From Chlorobiales bacterium (lineage in GTDB: Bacteria; Bacteroidota; Chlorobiia; Chlorobiales; JACMJS01): a stretch of DNA of 35,451 nt. The stretch is taken from contig JACMJS010000152.1 in the NCBI GenBank assembly GCA_014380515.1, positions 1 to 35,451 on the forward strand, written 5' to 3'. The notes below the pieces were generated by a model. That model was not told the DNA's origin, searched no databases, and worked only from the letters and a program-made list of their open reading frames with translations. Shown here piece by piece: positions 9,484 to 16,778 of this stretch; position 1 is the first letter of the stretch; every line of letters starts with the position of its first letter. Made by a program: the position numbers and the translations under genes.

Positions 9484-11817
9484 ATGCCCGCGCCCGGTTT
9501 TCTGCTTCGCAAAGATGATGCGCCGGATCGGGCACAAGCTTTACTGCTTGCAATCGGGAGAAAAATAATTGCATTTCTGACTTGTGTTGCAATTTGCCTC
9601 GGTCTCGCACTCTTTCCGCATACATCGCTTGCGCAAACTTCCGATACCTTGAGAACCGCCGATACCTTGCGCACCGCACCCTCCGGCACTTCACCCGATT
9701 CCACGCCCGATACCGCCAAAGCCGCCCGCTTGCCGCAAACCATCGACCGCCTGCTCGACCGCTCTGTTGAATCCGGCGGCAACGACGAACTCTTGGAACA
9801 ACTCGCACTCTTGCGCAAACAAAAACTCAACCTCAACGCCGCAAGCGTCGCCGAGCTTACCGTCATTCCGTTCTTGACCATCATCGATGCCAAACGCATC
9901 GTCGACTACCGCGCGCGGCAAGGCCGGTTTCAAAGCCTCGATGAACTGGCGGGCGTGCTCGATGAAGATGCTGCAGGTTTGATCGCCGAGTTTCTTTACA
10001 TCGGCGTCCCGCGTCCTGACCGCGATCCCGCGCAGCCCGCGTTTATCAACGATTTGCGGCAAGGTGTTTTGCAGCAGCAAATTCAAATCGAATACATCGG
10101 ACGTTTTTTTACCGAAAGTCCCGCACGCTTCGGCTTTGCGACCGGCAGCAAGAAAACCGTTGTACGTGATTCGACTGGCCGCGCGATTGACACGATTAAA
10201 AGCATCGCCTATCTCGGCACGCCGCAACGCTTCTACAACCGCCTGCAAGTCCGCGTCTCCGAAAATTTTTTGATCTCTGCGCTGACCGATAAAGACATCG
10301 GCGAAGAATCCATCACCGACTTTGCGTCCCTGAGTTTTCAGGCGCGAGACATTTACAACCTCAAAACGTTGGTGGTGGGCGATTTTAATTTGTCGTTCGG
10401 ACAGGGCTTAGCGATGACGTCCGCCCGCGCGATTTCGAAAAGTCCCGACGCGGTGGTTTCCGCGAAACTCTCGAACCGGAATCTGCGCGCCTACACCTCG
10501 ACGACCGAACAAAACTTTTTTCGCGGCGCGGCGGCGGAACTTGGCATTCCAACTCCGCTCGGCACCATTGGCCTGACGCTGTTTTACTCCGATAATTTAT
10601 TCGATGCGTCGGATAGCGACACCGCATTCAGCAGCATTTCATATTCGGGATTGCACCGCACCGAAACCGAACTCGGTAACAAACGCAACATCGGCGAAAC
10701 GCTCGGCGGCGGATACGTGGAACTCAACCGTTCCGGCTTCGGAAATTACATTCACGTCGGCGTGCTCGGCTACGGGGCTGCATACAGCAAGGTGTTTCAG
10801 CCGGACGACCAACTTTACAACCGCTTCCGCTTTACCGGCGACCGTGTGAGCCTCGCCGCCATCGATGCCGACATCGTGATTGAAAAATTCAACGTGTTCG
10901 GCGAAGCGGCCTACTCTACCGGCGGGGCAGGCGCGACGGGCGAAGCGAACAAGGCAAGCATCGCGGCGATCATCGGTGTGCAAACGGAACTCGCCAAAGG
11001 CACGCGCGCGGTCGCGTTGTTTCGAAACTATCCGAAAGATTATTACTCGCCGCGAGCAAGCGCGTTTGCCGAGCGCGGTATTGATGCGAAGAATGAAACC
11101 GGATTTTATTTGGGCTTGCAAACCGCGCTGACGAAAAAACTCACCGTACGCGCCTACTACGATCTCTTCCGGTTTCCGTTCGTCAGTTTTACGACAGTGC
11201 TGCCGTCATCGGGCGATGATTTGCTGCTGCAACTTTCCTATAAACTCACGCCGCAAATTTTTTTGGAAGGTACGCTCCAATTGAAAAACATTGAGCAATC
11301 ACTCACGCAAATCACCACGGATGCCAGCCGGTTGGAGACGGAGTTTCGCGCCGCCGTCCCGACGAAAACGTTTCGAACGCGGCTGGATTTCATTTACCAA
11401 CCGACGGAAAAACTTGCCTTCAAAACCCGCGGCGAACGCAAGCAAGTGGACAAAACTTTTTTGACGGGTGTGGAAGGGGAATTCGGTTGGCTGATCTATC
11501 AGGATGTTGATCTGGAGTTGGTTCGAAACCGGTTGCATCTTGATGGCCGCATCGCCGTTTTCGAGACCGATACGTTCGACAGCGCGATCTATGCATATGA
11601 AGACGACTTACCGCTCGTCTCCAGCATTCCGGCATTCTTCGGCAAAGGCCGCCGCGTCTACCTCAATGCCCGATACCGTCTCACCGATGCCGTTGAACTT
11701 GCCCTGCGCTACGCGAATACTTTTAAAGACGGCATCACCAGTTCCGGCAGCGGCAACGACGCCTTTCTCACTAACGCCCCGAGCCTGTTCAGTCTCGCCC
11801 TCCGCGCCCGTTTCTAA
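9484..11817 (+). CDS. Outer-membrane beta-barrel protein with N-terminal helix-hairpin-helix (ComEA-like) domain
   Basis: 777 residues. A signal peptide ends near residue 50 (LALFPHTSLAQT). Residues about 115-170 form a helix-hairpin-helix pair typical of ComEA-like proteins (LNLNAASVAELTVIPFL, then DAKRIVDYRARQGRFQSLDEL). The remaining 600 residues alternate aromatic and polar residues and end in LRARF, a C-terminal phenylalanine signature of outer-membrane barrels. Such HHH-plus-barrel proteins occur across Bacteroidota and relatives with no assigned function; DNA binding or uptake at the surface is a guess from the ComEA-like part. A short duplication, SDTLRTADTLRTA, follows the signal peptide. 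The stop codon overlaps that of the convergent tsaC/sua5 gene. Confidence 0.85.
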   Translation: MPAPGFLLRKDDAPDRAQALLLAIGRKIIAFLTCVAICLGLALFPHTSLAQTSDTLRTADTLRTAPSGTSPDSTPDTAKAARLPQTIDRLLDRSVESGGNDELLEQLALLRKQKLNLNAASVAELTVIPFLTIIDAKRIVDYRARQGRFQSLDELAGVLDEDAAGLIAEFLYIGVPRPDRDPAQPAFINDLRQGVLQQQIQIEYIGRFFTESPARFGFATGSKKTVVRDSTGRAIDTIKSIAYLGTPQRFYNRLQVRVSENFLISALTDKDIGEESITDFASLSFQARDIYNLKTLVVGDFNLSFGQGLAMTSARAISKSPDAVVSAKLSNRNLRAYTSTTEQNFFRGAAAELGIPTPLGTIGLTLFYSDNLFDASDSDTAFSSISYSGLHRTETELGNKRNIGETLGGGYVELNRSGFGNYIHVGVLGYGAAYSKVFQPDDQLYNRFRFTGDRVSLAAIDADIVIEKFNVFGEAAYSTGGAGATGEANKASIAAIIGVQTELAKGTRAVALFRNYPKDYYSPRASAFAERGIDAKNETGFYLGLQTALTKKLTVRAYYDLFRFPFVSFTTVLPSSGDDLLLQLSYKLTPQIFLEGTLQLKNIEQSLTQITTDASRLETEFRAAVPTKTFRTRLDFIYQPTEKLAFKTRGERKQVDKTFLTGVEGEFGWLIYQDVDLELVRNRLHLDGRIAVFETDTFDSAIYAYEDDLPLVSSIPAFFGKGRRVYLNARYRLTDAVELALRYANTFKDGITSSGSGNDAFLTNAPSLFSLALRARF

Positions 11818-12788
11818 TTCGGGGATTCACTTTGCCCCACCGCCTTACGAAGCCGGTTCATCAACGCGAGGCCAAGCCCCTCTTCACCCACCGCTTGACA
11901 ATAAATCACTTTTGCACCGAGACGATCCGCCTCGCGAAAAAACTCGAAGAGCGAGGCGGCATAGTCTTCTAACGACCGGCAAATTTTTTTCAACTTTAGC
12001 GATGTATCGAAAATTTTTTCGAGACCGATATATGCTGCATCTGCGGCGGCATCACCGGGGAACGGCGGTTCGATAATGATGACGCGGGCTTCAGGAGCGT
12101 AGTGCCGGTATTTCATACCCGGGCTTGGCGGTGGCTTGGCGGCGTCGCTCCCTTTTGTACCGGCGGAAAAAAGTTTGATGGACGGCACCACCGCCTGAAG
12201 TTGCTCCAGTGTAACCGCGCCCGGACGCAGCAGCACCGGGGTCTTGCCCGTGCAATCGACGACTGTTGATTCCAATCCAATCTCCGTCGCCGCGCCTTTG
12301 AGAATACAGGCGATCCGTCCGTCCAAATCTTCTTTGACCGCTTGCCATGAGGTCGGGCTGGGTCTGCCGGAAAGATTGGCCGAAGGCGCCGCGACCGGCA
12401 CGCCGCACGCCGCCAGAAACTGTTGTGCCAGTTCATGTTTCGGCATCCGTACGCCGACGGTCTGAAGGCCGCCCGTTGCGAGGAGCGGCACGTACTTGCT
12501 CTTCGGCATCACAAGCGTGAGCGGCGCGGGCCAGAACGCCTCGATAAATTTTGTTGCAAATTCCGGCACGGAACTTACAAGCAAATCCAGATAGGAAAGG
12601 TGTGAGATGTGAACGATGAGGGGATTGTCGGGCGGACGCTGTTTGGCGACGAAGATTTTCTGAAGGGCGGATTCATCAAAAACATCCGCGCCGAGACCAT
12701 AGACGGTCTCCGTCGGGAAGGCGACCGGCTCGCCTCTGAGTAAAAACTGTGCGGCGATCTGCGGCGAGGGCGTGAGTTTGGTTTTCAT
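11814..12788 (-). CDS. sua5: L-threonylcarbamoyladenylate synthase, Sua5 type
   Basis: 324 residues with both the TsaC catalytic domain and the C-terminal Sua5 domain. It makes threonylcarbamoyl-AMP from threonine, bicarbonate and ATP, the first step of t6A tRNA modification, in the cytoplasm. Motifs include AFPTETVYGLGADV, the KQRPPDNPL loop, HELAQQF, APSANLSGRPSPT, a VLLRPGAV stretch, and the Sua5-specific SPGMKYRHYAP that opens the second domain at about residue 225. It converges on the barrel gene with stop codons overlapping (TAA on plus at 11815-11817, TAG on minus at 11814-11816). Upstream lies the BMC locus on the same strand, separated by 95 bp. Confidence 0.95.
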   Translation of the reverse strand: MKTKLTPSPQIAAQFLLRGEPVAFPTETVYGLGADVFDESALQKIFVAKQRPPDNPLIVHISHLSYLDLLVSSVPEFATKFIEAFWPAPLTLVMPKSKYVPLLATGGLQTVGVRMPKHELAQQFLAACGVPVAAPSANLSGRPSPTSWQAVKEDLDGRIACILKGAATEIGLESTVVDCTGKTPVLLRPGAVTLEQLQAVVPSIKLFSAGTKGSDAAKPPPSPGMKYRHYAPEARVIIIEPPFPGDAAADAAYIGLEKIFDTSLKLKKICRSLEDYAASLFEFFREADRLGAKVIYCQAVGEEGLGLALMNRLRKAVGQSESPN

Positions 12789-12883
12789 GATTTCAAAGCG
12801 GTCTCATGGGCCGCTGCGGGTTGAACTGCGTGGTACTGCGTTCAAGAATACTGCTCCAAACTTCTCCGGTACGACTAAAAAAA

Positions 12884-13435
12884 TTATGATTTCGGGGCGG
12901 CGGCGGTGATTGCGGCGATGAGTTCATCTTTGCTCGCCCGCGAAATCTCGCGGCCTTGAATCGGCAGCGCATCGATCTTGCGCGCCATGCGCCGCAGGTC
13001 TTCAACCGTCATTGCCGAAAGGGCGGCGGCCTCAAATGTGATTTGAACATTGCCGTCGCCGTTCGCGGTATCACTATGAGATGTATCGCCGTTGGCCGCG
13101 TCATCATTGGCCGGAACGGGATTCGATGCGACGGCTTTTTTCTTTCGGCTATCGATCTCAATGTAAATGAGAGTCTCGTTGAGTTCGGGATCGGGGCGGG
13201 GAATGATGTGCGCGCCGACGAGCATCCCAATCCGCTTCGCCGCCGCCGCACCCGCATCGACGGCGGATTGAACGGCGGCGATTTCACCGACCAATTTGAT
13301 CGTAACCAAACCCGCATCGACGCGGTCTTTCGAAATCAATTTCACATCGGCGGCTTTCACCGCAGCATCGGCGGCTTCAATCGCCGCAACGAGGCCGCGC
13401 GTTTCGATCAGACCGAGTGCCAGTTCTTCCCTCAC
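12884..13435 (-). CDS. BMC-domain hexameric shell protein with C-terminal SAP/Rho-N-like extension
   Basis: 183 residues from a GTG start. Residues 4-92 are a BMC-H domain (ALGLIETRGLVAAIEAADAA to GMLVGAHIIPRPDPEL), the fold that forms hexagonal tiles of bacterial microcompartment shells. The pore loop reads VDAG at 39-42 rather than the usual glycine-rich GSG, placing an acidic residue at or near the pore. Residues about 97-132 are a low-complexity linker rich in Asn, Asp, Thr and Ala. Residues 139-178 (LSAMTVEDLRRMARKI through SKDELIAAITAA) resemble a SAP or Rho-N helical domain, often nucleic-acid binding; EutK is a known precedent for a shell protein with such a tail. It begins 8 nt after the preceding stop codon, with no clear ribosome site, so translational coupling is likely. 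Confidence 0.88.
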   Translation of the reverse strand: MREELALGLIETRGLVAAIEAADAAVKAADVKLISKDRVDAGLVTIKLVGEIAAVQSAVDAGAAAAKRIGMLVGAHIIPRPDPELNETLIYIEIDSRKKKAVASNPVPANDDAANGDTSHSDTANGDGNVQITFEAAALSAMTVEDLRRMARKIDALPIQGREISRASKDELIAAITAAAPKS

Positions 13436-13443
13436 GCCGGTCG

Positions 13444-14085
13444 TTACTTGCTGCCTTTGGAAATGTTCGCAATTTCGGTGGCCAGTTTCGGGGCTTCCGA
13501 CACCGCCGATTGCAAATTCTCTTTAGCTTTGCCGACCGCATCGACCACGCCGCCCGCATCCAGCGGTGAGAAATCTTCTTGCGGACGCAATCCGCCCAAC
13601 TGTGAAAGCAACTCGCTTGCCCGCGACTGATCTTTCGTTAACGAAGCGGAGAGTTCCGCCAAAACGGTTTTGAAGTCCATCATCTTCGCAGCTTTGTCTT
13701 TGGCCGCAGTTGAGGCGGCTTTGGCGGAGTTGGTGGCGAAATCGGCGGGCTTCGCACCGTATTTGCCGACGAGGAATTTCGTCTGTTGCATCCGTCCGTT
13801 GATGCTGGCTGATTCGCTGAAGATGTTATCGTACTTCGCGCTGCCGACGGTTTTATACTTGACATTTTCGCCGACGCCGTCGAAATCCGCGACGCCTTCA
13901 TAGACGCTCATCACGGGAAATAGTTTGCCGAGCTTCAACGAGACTTCTTCGAACTTGGCGCGGGGCTGGTTGCTGACGGGCGGTGCGGCGGGCAACCCGA
14001 ACTGCGCGGATGCAACCTTGGCATTGAAAAGTTCTGCACTGAGAAGTGCAAGCGTGAGAACGGCGAGGAAGATTGACCTTTTCAT
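13444..14085 (-). CDS. Exported protein of unknown function encoded between two BMC shell genes
   Basis: 213 residues from the ATG at 14085, which gives a clear signal peptide (MKRSIFLAVLTLALLSAELF, cleavage probable after VASA at residue 27). The mature part is mostly helical and rich in Ala, Lys and Ser, with a beta-like stretch near residues 55-85 (GVADFDGVGENVKYKTVG), then long predicted helices such as KAASTAAKDKAAKMM and LTKDQSRASELLSQLGGL. No cysteine is present and no family was recognised. It lies in the same transcription direction between two shell genes, 74 bp after the first and 8 bp before the second. An exported product within a cytoplasmic-shell locus is odd; an alternative is that the hydrophobic N-terminus is a membrane or shell anchor. 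Function is not assigned. Confidence 0.78.
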   Translation of the reverse strand: MKRSIFLAVLTLALLSAELFNAKVASAQFGLPAAPPVSNQPRAKFEEVSLKLGKLFPVMSVYEGVADFDGVGENVKYKTVGSAKYDNIFSESASINGRMQQTKFLVGKYGAKPADFATNSAKAASTAAKDKAAKMMDFKTVLAELSASLTKDQSRASELLSQLGGLRPQEDFSPLDAGGVVDAVGKAKENLQSAVSEAPKLATEIANISKGSK

Positions 14086-14159
14086 ATTTGATGTGGTTCG
14101 ATTGTGGTGCGATGTGGTTTTATGTCGTGGAAAAGAAGAAATAAAAATCATTGGCAGGA

Positions 14160-14441
14160 CTACACGCTGCGCTTGGGAAGAATAAGTTCGACGTCTTGAT
14201 GCGGGCGGGGAATGACATGAACGGAAACGAGTTCCCCGACGCGCTGCGCCGCCGCCGCGCCCGCATCGGTCGATGCTTTGACTGCGCCGACGTCGCCGCG
14301 AACCATAACTGTAACATAGCCGCCGCCGATGGTTTCTTTGCCGATCAGTTCAACTTTTGCGGCTTTGACCATGGCATCGGCGGCTTCGATTGCGCCGATA
14401 AGTCCCTTGGTTTCAACCATTCCGAGTGCGTCCATTGCCAT
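14160..14441 (-). CDS. BMC-domain hexameric shell protein (PduA/EutM/CcmK-like)
   Basis: 93 residues, the standard length for a single-domain BMC-H protein. Canonical features are [20 protein letters not shown], the pore loop IGGG at residues 38-41, [20 protein letters not shown] and [20 protein letters not shown]. Such proteins assemble as hexamers in the facets of microcompartment shells, with the glycine pore passing metabolites. The start is fixed by a strong AAGGAG site 9 nt upstream, which predicts efficient translation, as expected for a major shell tile. It is the first gene of a three-gene minus-strand cluster. No shell pentamer (BMC-P), trimer (BMC-T) or cargo enzyme gene lies in the window. 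Confidence 0.95.
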   Translation of the reverse strand: MAMDALGMVETKGLIGAIEAADAMVKAAKVELIGKETIGGGYVTVMVRGDVGAVKASTDAGAAAAQRVGELVSVHVIPRPHQDVELILPKRSV

Positions 14442-14787
14442 GCAAAAAATCTCCTTGAAAAATGTGTTTGTAACGAAAATGTGTGTCGGGTATTGCTGTA
14501 AAAAAGCGAACGAAGTTAAACCCTAAACCGCAGATTTACAACAAACCTGCGTGTGCGGTGCATAAATCTTCGGCCCGGACGCGCCGGTTTTGCCGCCGGA
14601 ATTTTTTTGCCTATTTTCAAACGCTTCTTCAACACTTCCACACTAAATAACAGGGTAGAAACAGTGTCCGCTCCAACGGCACTGATGCCGCGCTGCAAGC
14701 GACAGCGGCAGGCAACGGCCAAGGAAGCTAAAGAGGCCGCTCTCAAAGAAAAGACACGCTCCGCAGTTTGTAACTTGATCAACAACT
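14442..14787. other. 346-bp divergent intergenic region between BMC operon and response-regulator pair
   Basis: No convincing gene. Open frames on both strands here (for example 14553-14795 plus) lack family features or good starts. The region must contain the promoters of the BMC cluster and of the response regulator at 14788. A GC-rich segment with short CCGG/CCGG pairing (about 14575-14600) is followed by a run of T at 14602-14608, which could form a hairpin, but the stem is weak. Confidence 0.4.
14451..14456 (-). promoter_or_regulatory. Strong Shine-Dalgarno site of the main BMC shell gene
   Basis: CTCCTT on the plus strand reads AAGGAG on the coding strand, 9 nt before the ATG. This is one of only two full Shine-Dalgarno sites noticed in the window. 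Confidence 0.75.
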
Positions 14788-15417
14788 ATGGTTAGAAAAG
14801 TAATGTGCGCCGATGACGATGAACACATTCATCTCTTTCTGCGCGCGGTCTTGGAGATTTCTCCGGTCGTGATGATGAAATCGTTCTACAACGGCAAAGA
14901 CGCCTACGAAGAATTTCAGAAAGTCGATTACGACCTGATCATCACCGATCTCTCGATGCCTGAAATGACGGGCTTGGATTTTATGCGGGCACTCTCGCAA
15001 TCGAAAACGAAATTCAAAATTCCGCCCGTCGTGGTGATGAGTTCGATGTCGGATTCGTCGCTGATTATGAAATGCCTCAATGCAGGCGTCGCCGATTACA
15101 TCATCAAACCGGCTGAACCCTCGCGCATCCGCTCGACCGTCTTCGGCCTGTTGCGATTGGACAATACCGGCAAACCGCTCTCGCACCGCACGCTCTCGTC
15201 GTTTATGGGCGAGATGACGCTCACCAAAGCATCGGGAAAATTGTTGCTCACCGATGGCGACGCCGCCGGTGAGATGGTTTATGAAGACGGAAAGCTGAAG
15301 CAAATCCGTTTCGGCGCGATGAACGGCCTTGAAGCTTTAGAAGAAGCCAAGAAGTCAAAGTTCCTTCAGATTTCCTTCGTCGCCAGCGACGCCGCCACAG
15401 GTGTTCAAATCACCTAA
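14788..15417 (+). CDS. Response regulator: receiver plus DUF4388/PATAN-like C-terminal domain
   Basis: 209 residues. The receiver occupies residues 1-125, with the acidic pocket DDDE at 9-12, phosphoacceptor Asp54 (LIITDLSMPEMTG), MSS at the Ser/Thr switch position and Lys in YIIKPAEP. The C-terminal 70 residues (LTKASGKLLLTDGDAAGEM, VYEDGKLKQIRFGAMNGLEAL, KFLQISFVA) match the short beta-rich DUF4388/PATAN pattern, used in several phyla for protein-protein contacts rather than DNA binding. It has no DNA-binding domain, so it is probably not a direct transcription factor. It is divergent from the BMC cluster and followed 32 bp later by a second response regulator. A partner histidine kinase is not in the window. 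Confidence 0.88.
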   Translation: MVRKVMCADDDEHIHLFLRAVLEISPVVMMKSFYNGKDAYEEFQKVDYDLIITDLSMPEMTGLDFMRALSQSKTKFKIPPVVVMSSMSDSSLIMKCLNAGVADYIIKPAEPSRIRSTVFGLLRLDNTGKPLSHRTLSSFMGEMTLTKASGKLLLTDGDAAGEMVYEDGKLKQIRFGAMNGLEALEEAKKSKFLQISFVASDAATGVQIT

Positions 15418-15449
15418 GGTCGCCAAGCCCTTGATACGAACCTGATATT

Positions 15450-15917
15450 ATGAGAGAAAGTGTGATAGAATCGATAATGGATCAACGCAACCCGCAGCCC
15501 GCTCAACACGCCGTGTCAGCCCCTCCGAAACGCCGGATTTTGATTACGGACGACGATGAGCAGATTCATCTTTTCTTCAAGAGCGCGCTCGCATCTTTAC
15601 CCGTCTCGCTTACCTTTGCACACAACGGCCTGCAAGCCCTCGCCGAAGTCAAATCCAGCCGCTACGATTTGATCATGCTCGACTTGCTGATGCCGGAATC
15701 GAGCGGCGGCGATTTTATGCGCGAAGTGAAACTGCTGGCCGAATCGCATCCGCCGATCATCATCATGAGTTCGATCATGGACGCCGATTTGGTGCGCAAC
15801 TGCCTGCGGGCGGGTGCAAGCGACTTCATCACCAAACCGATCACGCCTTCCGGCATCCGCGAAAAAATCCGTGCGATTCTATACTTGGATGACCTTGCAT
15901 CGGGCAACCCGGCTTAA
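15450..15917 (+). CDS. Single-domain response regulator (CheY-like)
   Basis: 155 residues from the ATG at 15450; the ATG at 15477 (MDQRNPQP) is a possible alternative, as neither has a clear ribosome site. After a 27-residue polar leader comes a receiver: DDDE at 34-37, phosphoacceptor Asp78 (LIMLDLLMPESSGG), MSS switch, and Lys in FITKPITPSGI. No output domain follows, so it likely acts by protein-protein contact. It resembles the receiver of the preceding gene (IHLFxxxAL, DLxMPE, MSSxMD) and probably arose by duplication. Its TAA stop is formed by T15915 plus the first two bases of the 205-bp element at 15916-16120. Confidence 0.9.
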   Translation: MRESVIESIMDQRNPQPAQHAVSAPPKRRILITDDDEQIHLFFKSALASLPVSLTFAHNGLQALAEVKSSRYDLIMLDLLMPESSGGDFMREVKLLAESHPPIIIMSSIMDADLVRNCLRAGASDFITKPITPSGIREKIRAILYLDDLASGNPA

Positions 15918-16120
15918 TCCCCCTAACCCCCTTTGACAAGGGGGGACGATGTTCGGTGCGGTCAACGCCGCCTTCGATTAATTCAACTCTCTCACTCAAC
16001 TCTCTCTTCGAGTGGACGCAACTCCCGCCTTTGATTGTCTCAACTCTCTCTCTTCGATTGTCTCAACTTTCTCTGCGAAGTTGACGCAACTCCCCCTTGT
16101 CAAAGGGAGCTGGGGGGATT
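15916..16120. mobile_element. 205-bp MITE-like non-autonomous element with 29-bp terminal inverted repeats
   Basis: The ends 15916-15944 and 16092-16120 are inverted repeats matching at 26 of 29 positions (outer AATCCCCC, inner CCCTTTGACAAGGGGG). The element is flanked on both sides by GGCTT (15911-15915 and 16121-16125), a candidate 5-bp target-site duplication. The interior holds no gene; it contains imperfect tandem units with GATTGTCTCAACTYTCTCTC (16033 and 16056 regions), further CAACTCTCTC copies and two GACGCAACTCCC copies. It inserts between convergent genes and supplies the stop codon of each. No transposase is present, so any mobilising enzyme would act from elsewhere. A folded repeat with chance flanking identity is the alternative. 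Confidence 0.62.
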
Positions 16121-16678
16121 GGCTTTCGTCCGCCGCTCAAGGGCGGCATCCCACAGAAGTTGATAGACTTCGGCGGTCTCACCGCGAAAAGTTTCGAGCG
16201 AAAAGAAAACGCTCTCGACCGCTCCACCCGCAATCATCCGGTGCACCGGCTCTGAAACCAAAATTTCCTCCGCCTCACCCAGTTCCTGAAACTCGGCGAG
16301 AAACATCACCGCTTCGCCGTAAATCTCACCGCCTGATTCGCGCAGCACGCCGTAATGCACCGCCGCCCGCACCCGCACAGGTTCTTCCGGCAACCGCGAC
16401 GGCTGCGACGCATTGTATTTGCGAACCGCGCGTTGAATCTGAATTGCCGTTGAAACCGCTTCGAAGGCCGTGTCAAATTCAAAAAGGCATAACGTTTCTT
16501 CGGTGCGTTTGAGTGCGCCGCCGTTCTTGACGGCAATCGGTGCAAACGACTTATTCAATTTTTCAATCCGCACGTCCGCTTCCGGCTGCCCGTAGCGGGC
16601 GGTGAAAGCAAGGTCGCTGAGCACGTCGGTAAGCAGCAATGCGCGTTGCACGGTTGTTGGTGTGGCCGTGTCGGTCAT
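16100..16678 (-). CDS. Degenerate class III nucleotide-cyclase-like domain protein
   Basis: 192 residues from the ATG at 16678. The order of elements matches a class III adenylate/guanylate cyclase homology domain: RALLLTDVLSDLAF (first metal-binding Asp region), FAPIAVKNGGALKRTEET, LFEFDTAFEAVSTAIQIQRAV, VRVRAAVHYGVLRESGGEIYGEAV, AEEILVSEPVHRMI. The second metal Asp of the usual GDG/GDS turn is replaced (KRTEETLCLF), and the Asn and Arg that stabilise the transition state in NxxAR are missing (FLAEFQEL). It is therefore likely catalytically inactive and may act as a binding or sensing domain. The last residues, NPPSSL and stop, are read from the terminal repeat of the element at 15916-16120. 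It converges on the response-regulator pair. Confidence 0.75.
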   Translation of the reverse strand: MTDTATPTTVQRALLLTDVLSDLAFTARYGQPEADVRIEKLNKSFAPIAVKNGGALKRTEETLCLFEFDTAFEAVSTAIQIQRAVRKYNASQPSRLPEEPVRVRAAVHYGVLRESGGEIYGEAVMFLAEFQELGEAEEILVSEPVHRMIAGGAVESVFFSLETFRGETAEVYQLLWDAALERRTKANPPSSL

Positions 16679-16740
16679 GGCGGTGAAACAATTGGCGTGA
16701 AGTGTCGTCGCAGAAAGAAGGGTCATCGCAGAAAGTAAAA

Positions 16741-16759
16741 CGGCGACATGAAGTCGCCG
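16741..16759 (-). terminator. Rho-independent terminator of the cytoplasmic cyclophilin gene
   Basis: CGGCGAC/GTCGCCG form a 7-bp GC-rich stem with a 5-nt loop, flanked by AAAA and TTTT. On the minus strand it lies 20 bp after the cyclophilin stop and is followed by TTTTAC. Confidence 0.7.
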
Positions 16760-16778
16760 CTTTTGTTGAAAAACTTTT

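Noticed and set aside
14553-14795. 80-codon plus-strand frame before the response regulator
   Set aside because: Overlaps the regulator start, lacks a ribosome site, and has no recognisable features.
16030-16076. Possible CRISPR-like repeats (GATTGTCTCAACT units)
   Set aside because: Only two adjacent imperfect units without unique spacers; they are internal parts of the MITE-like element.
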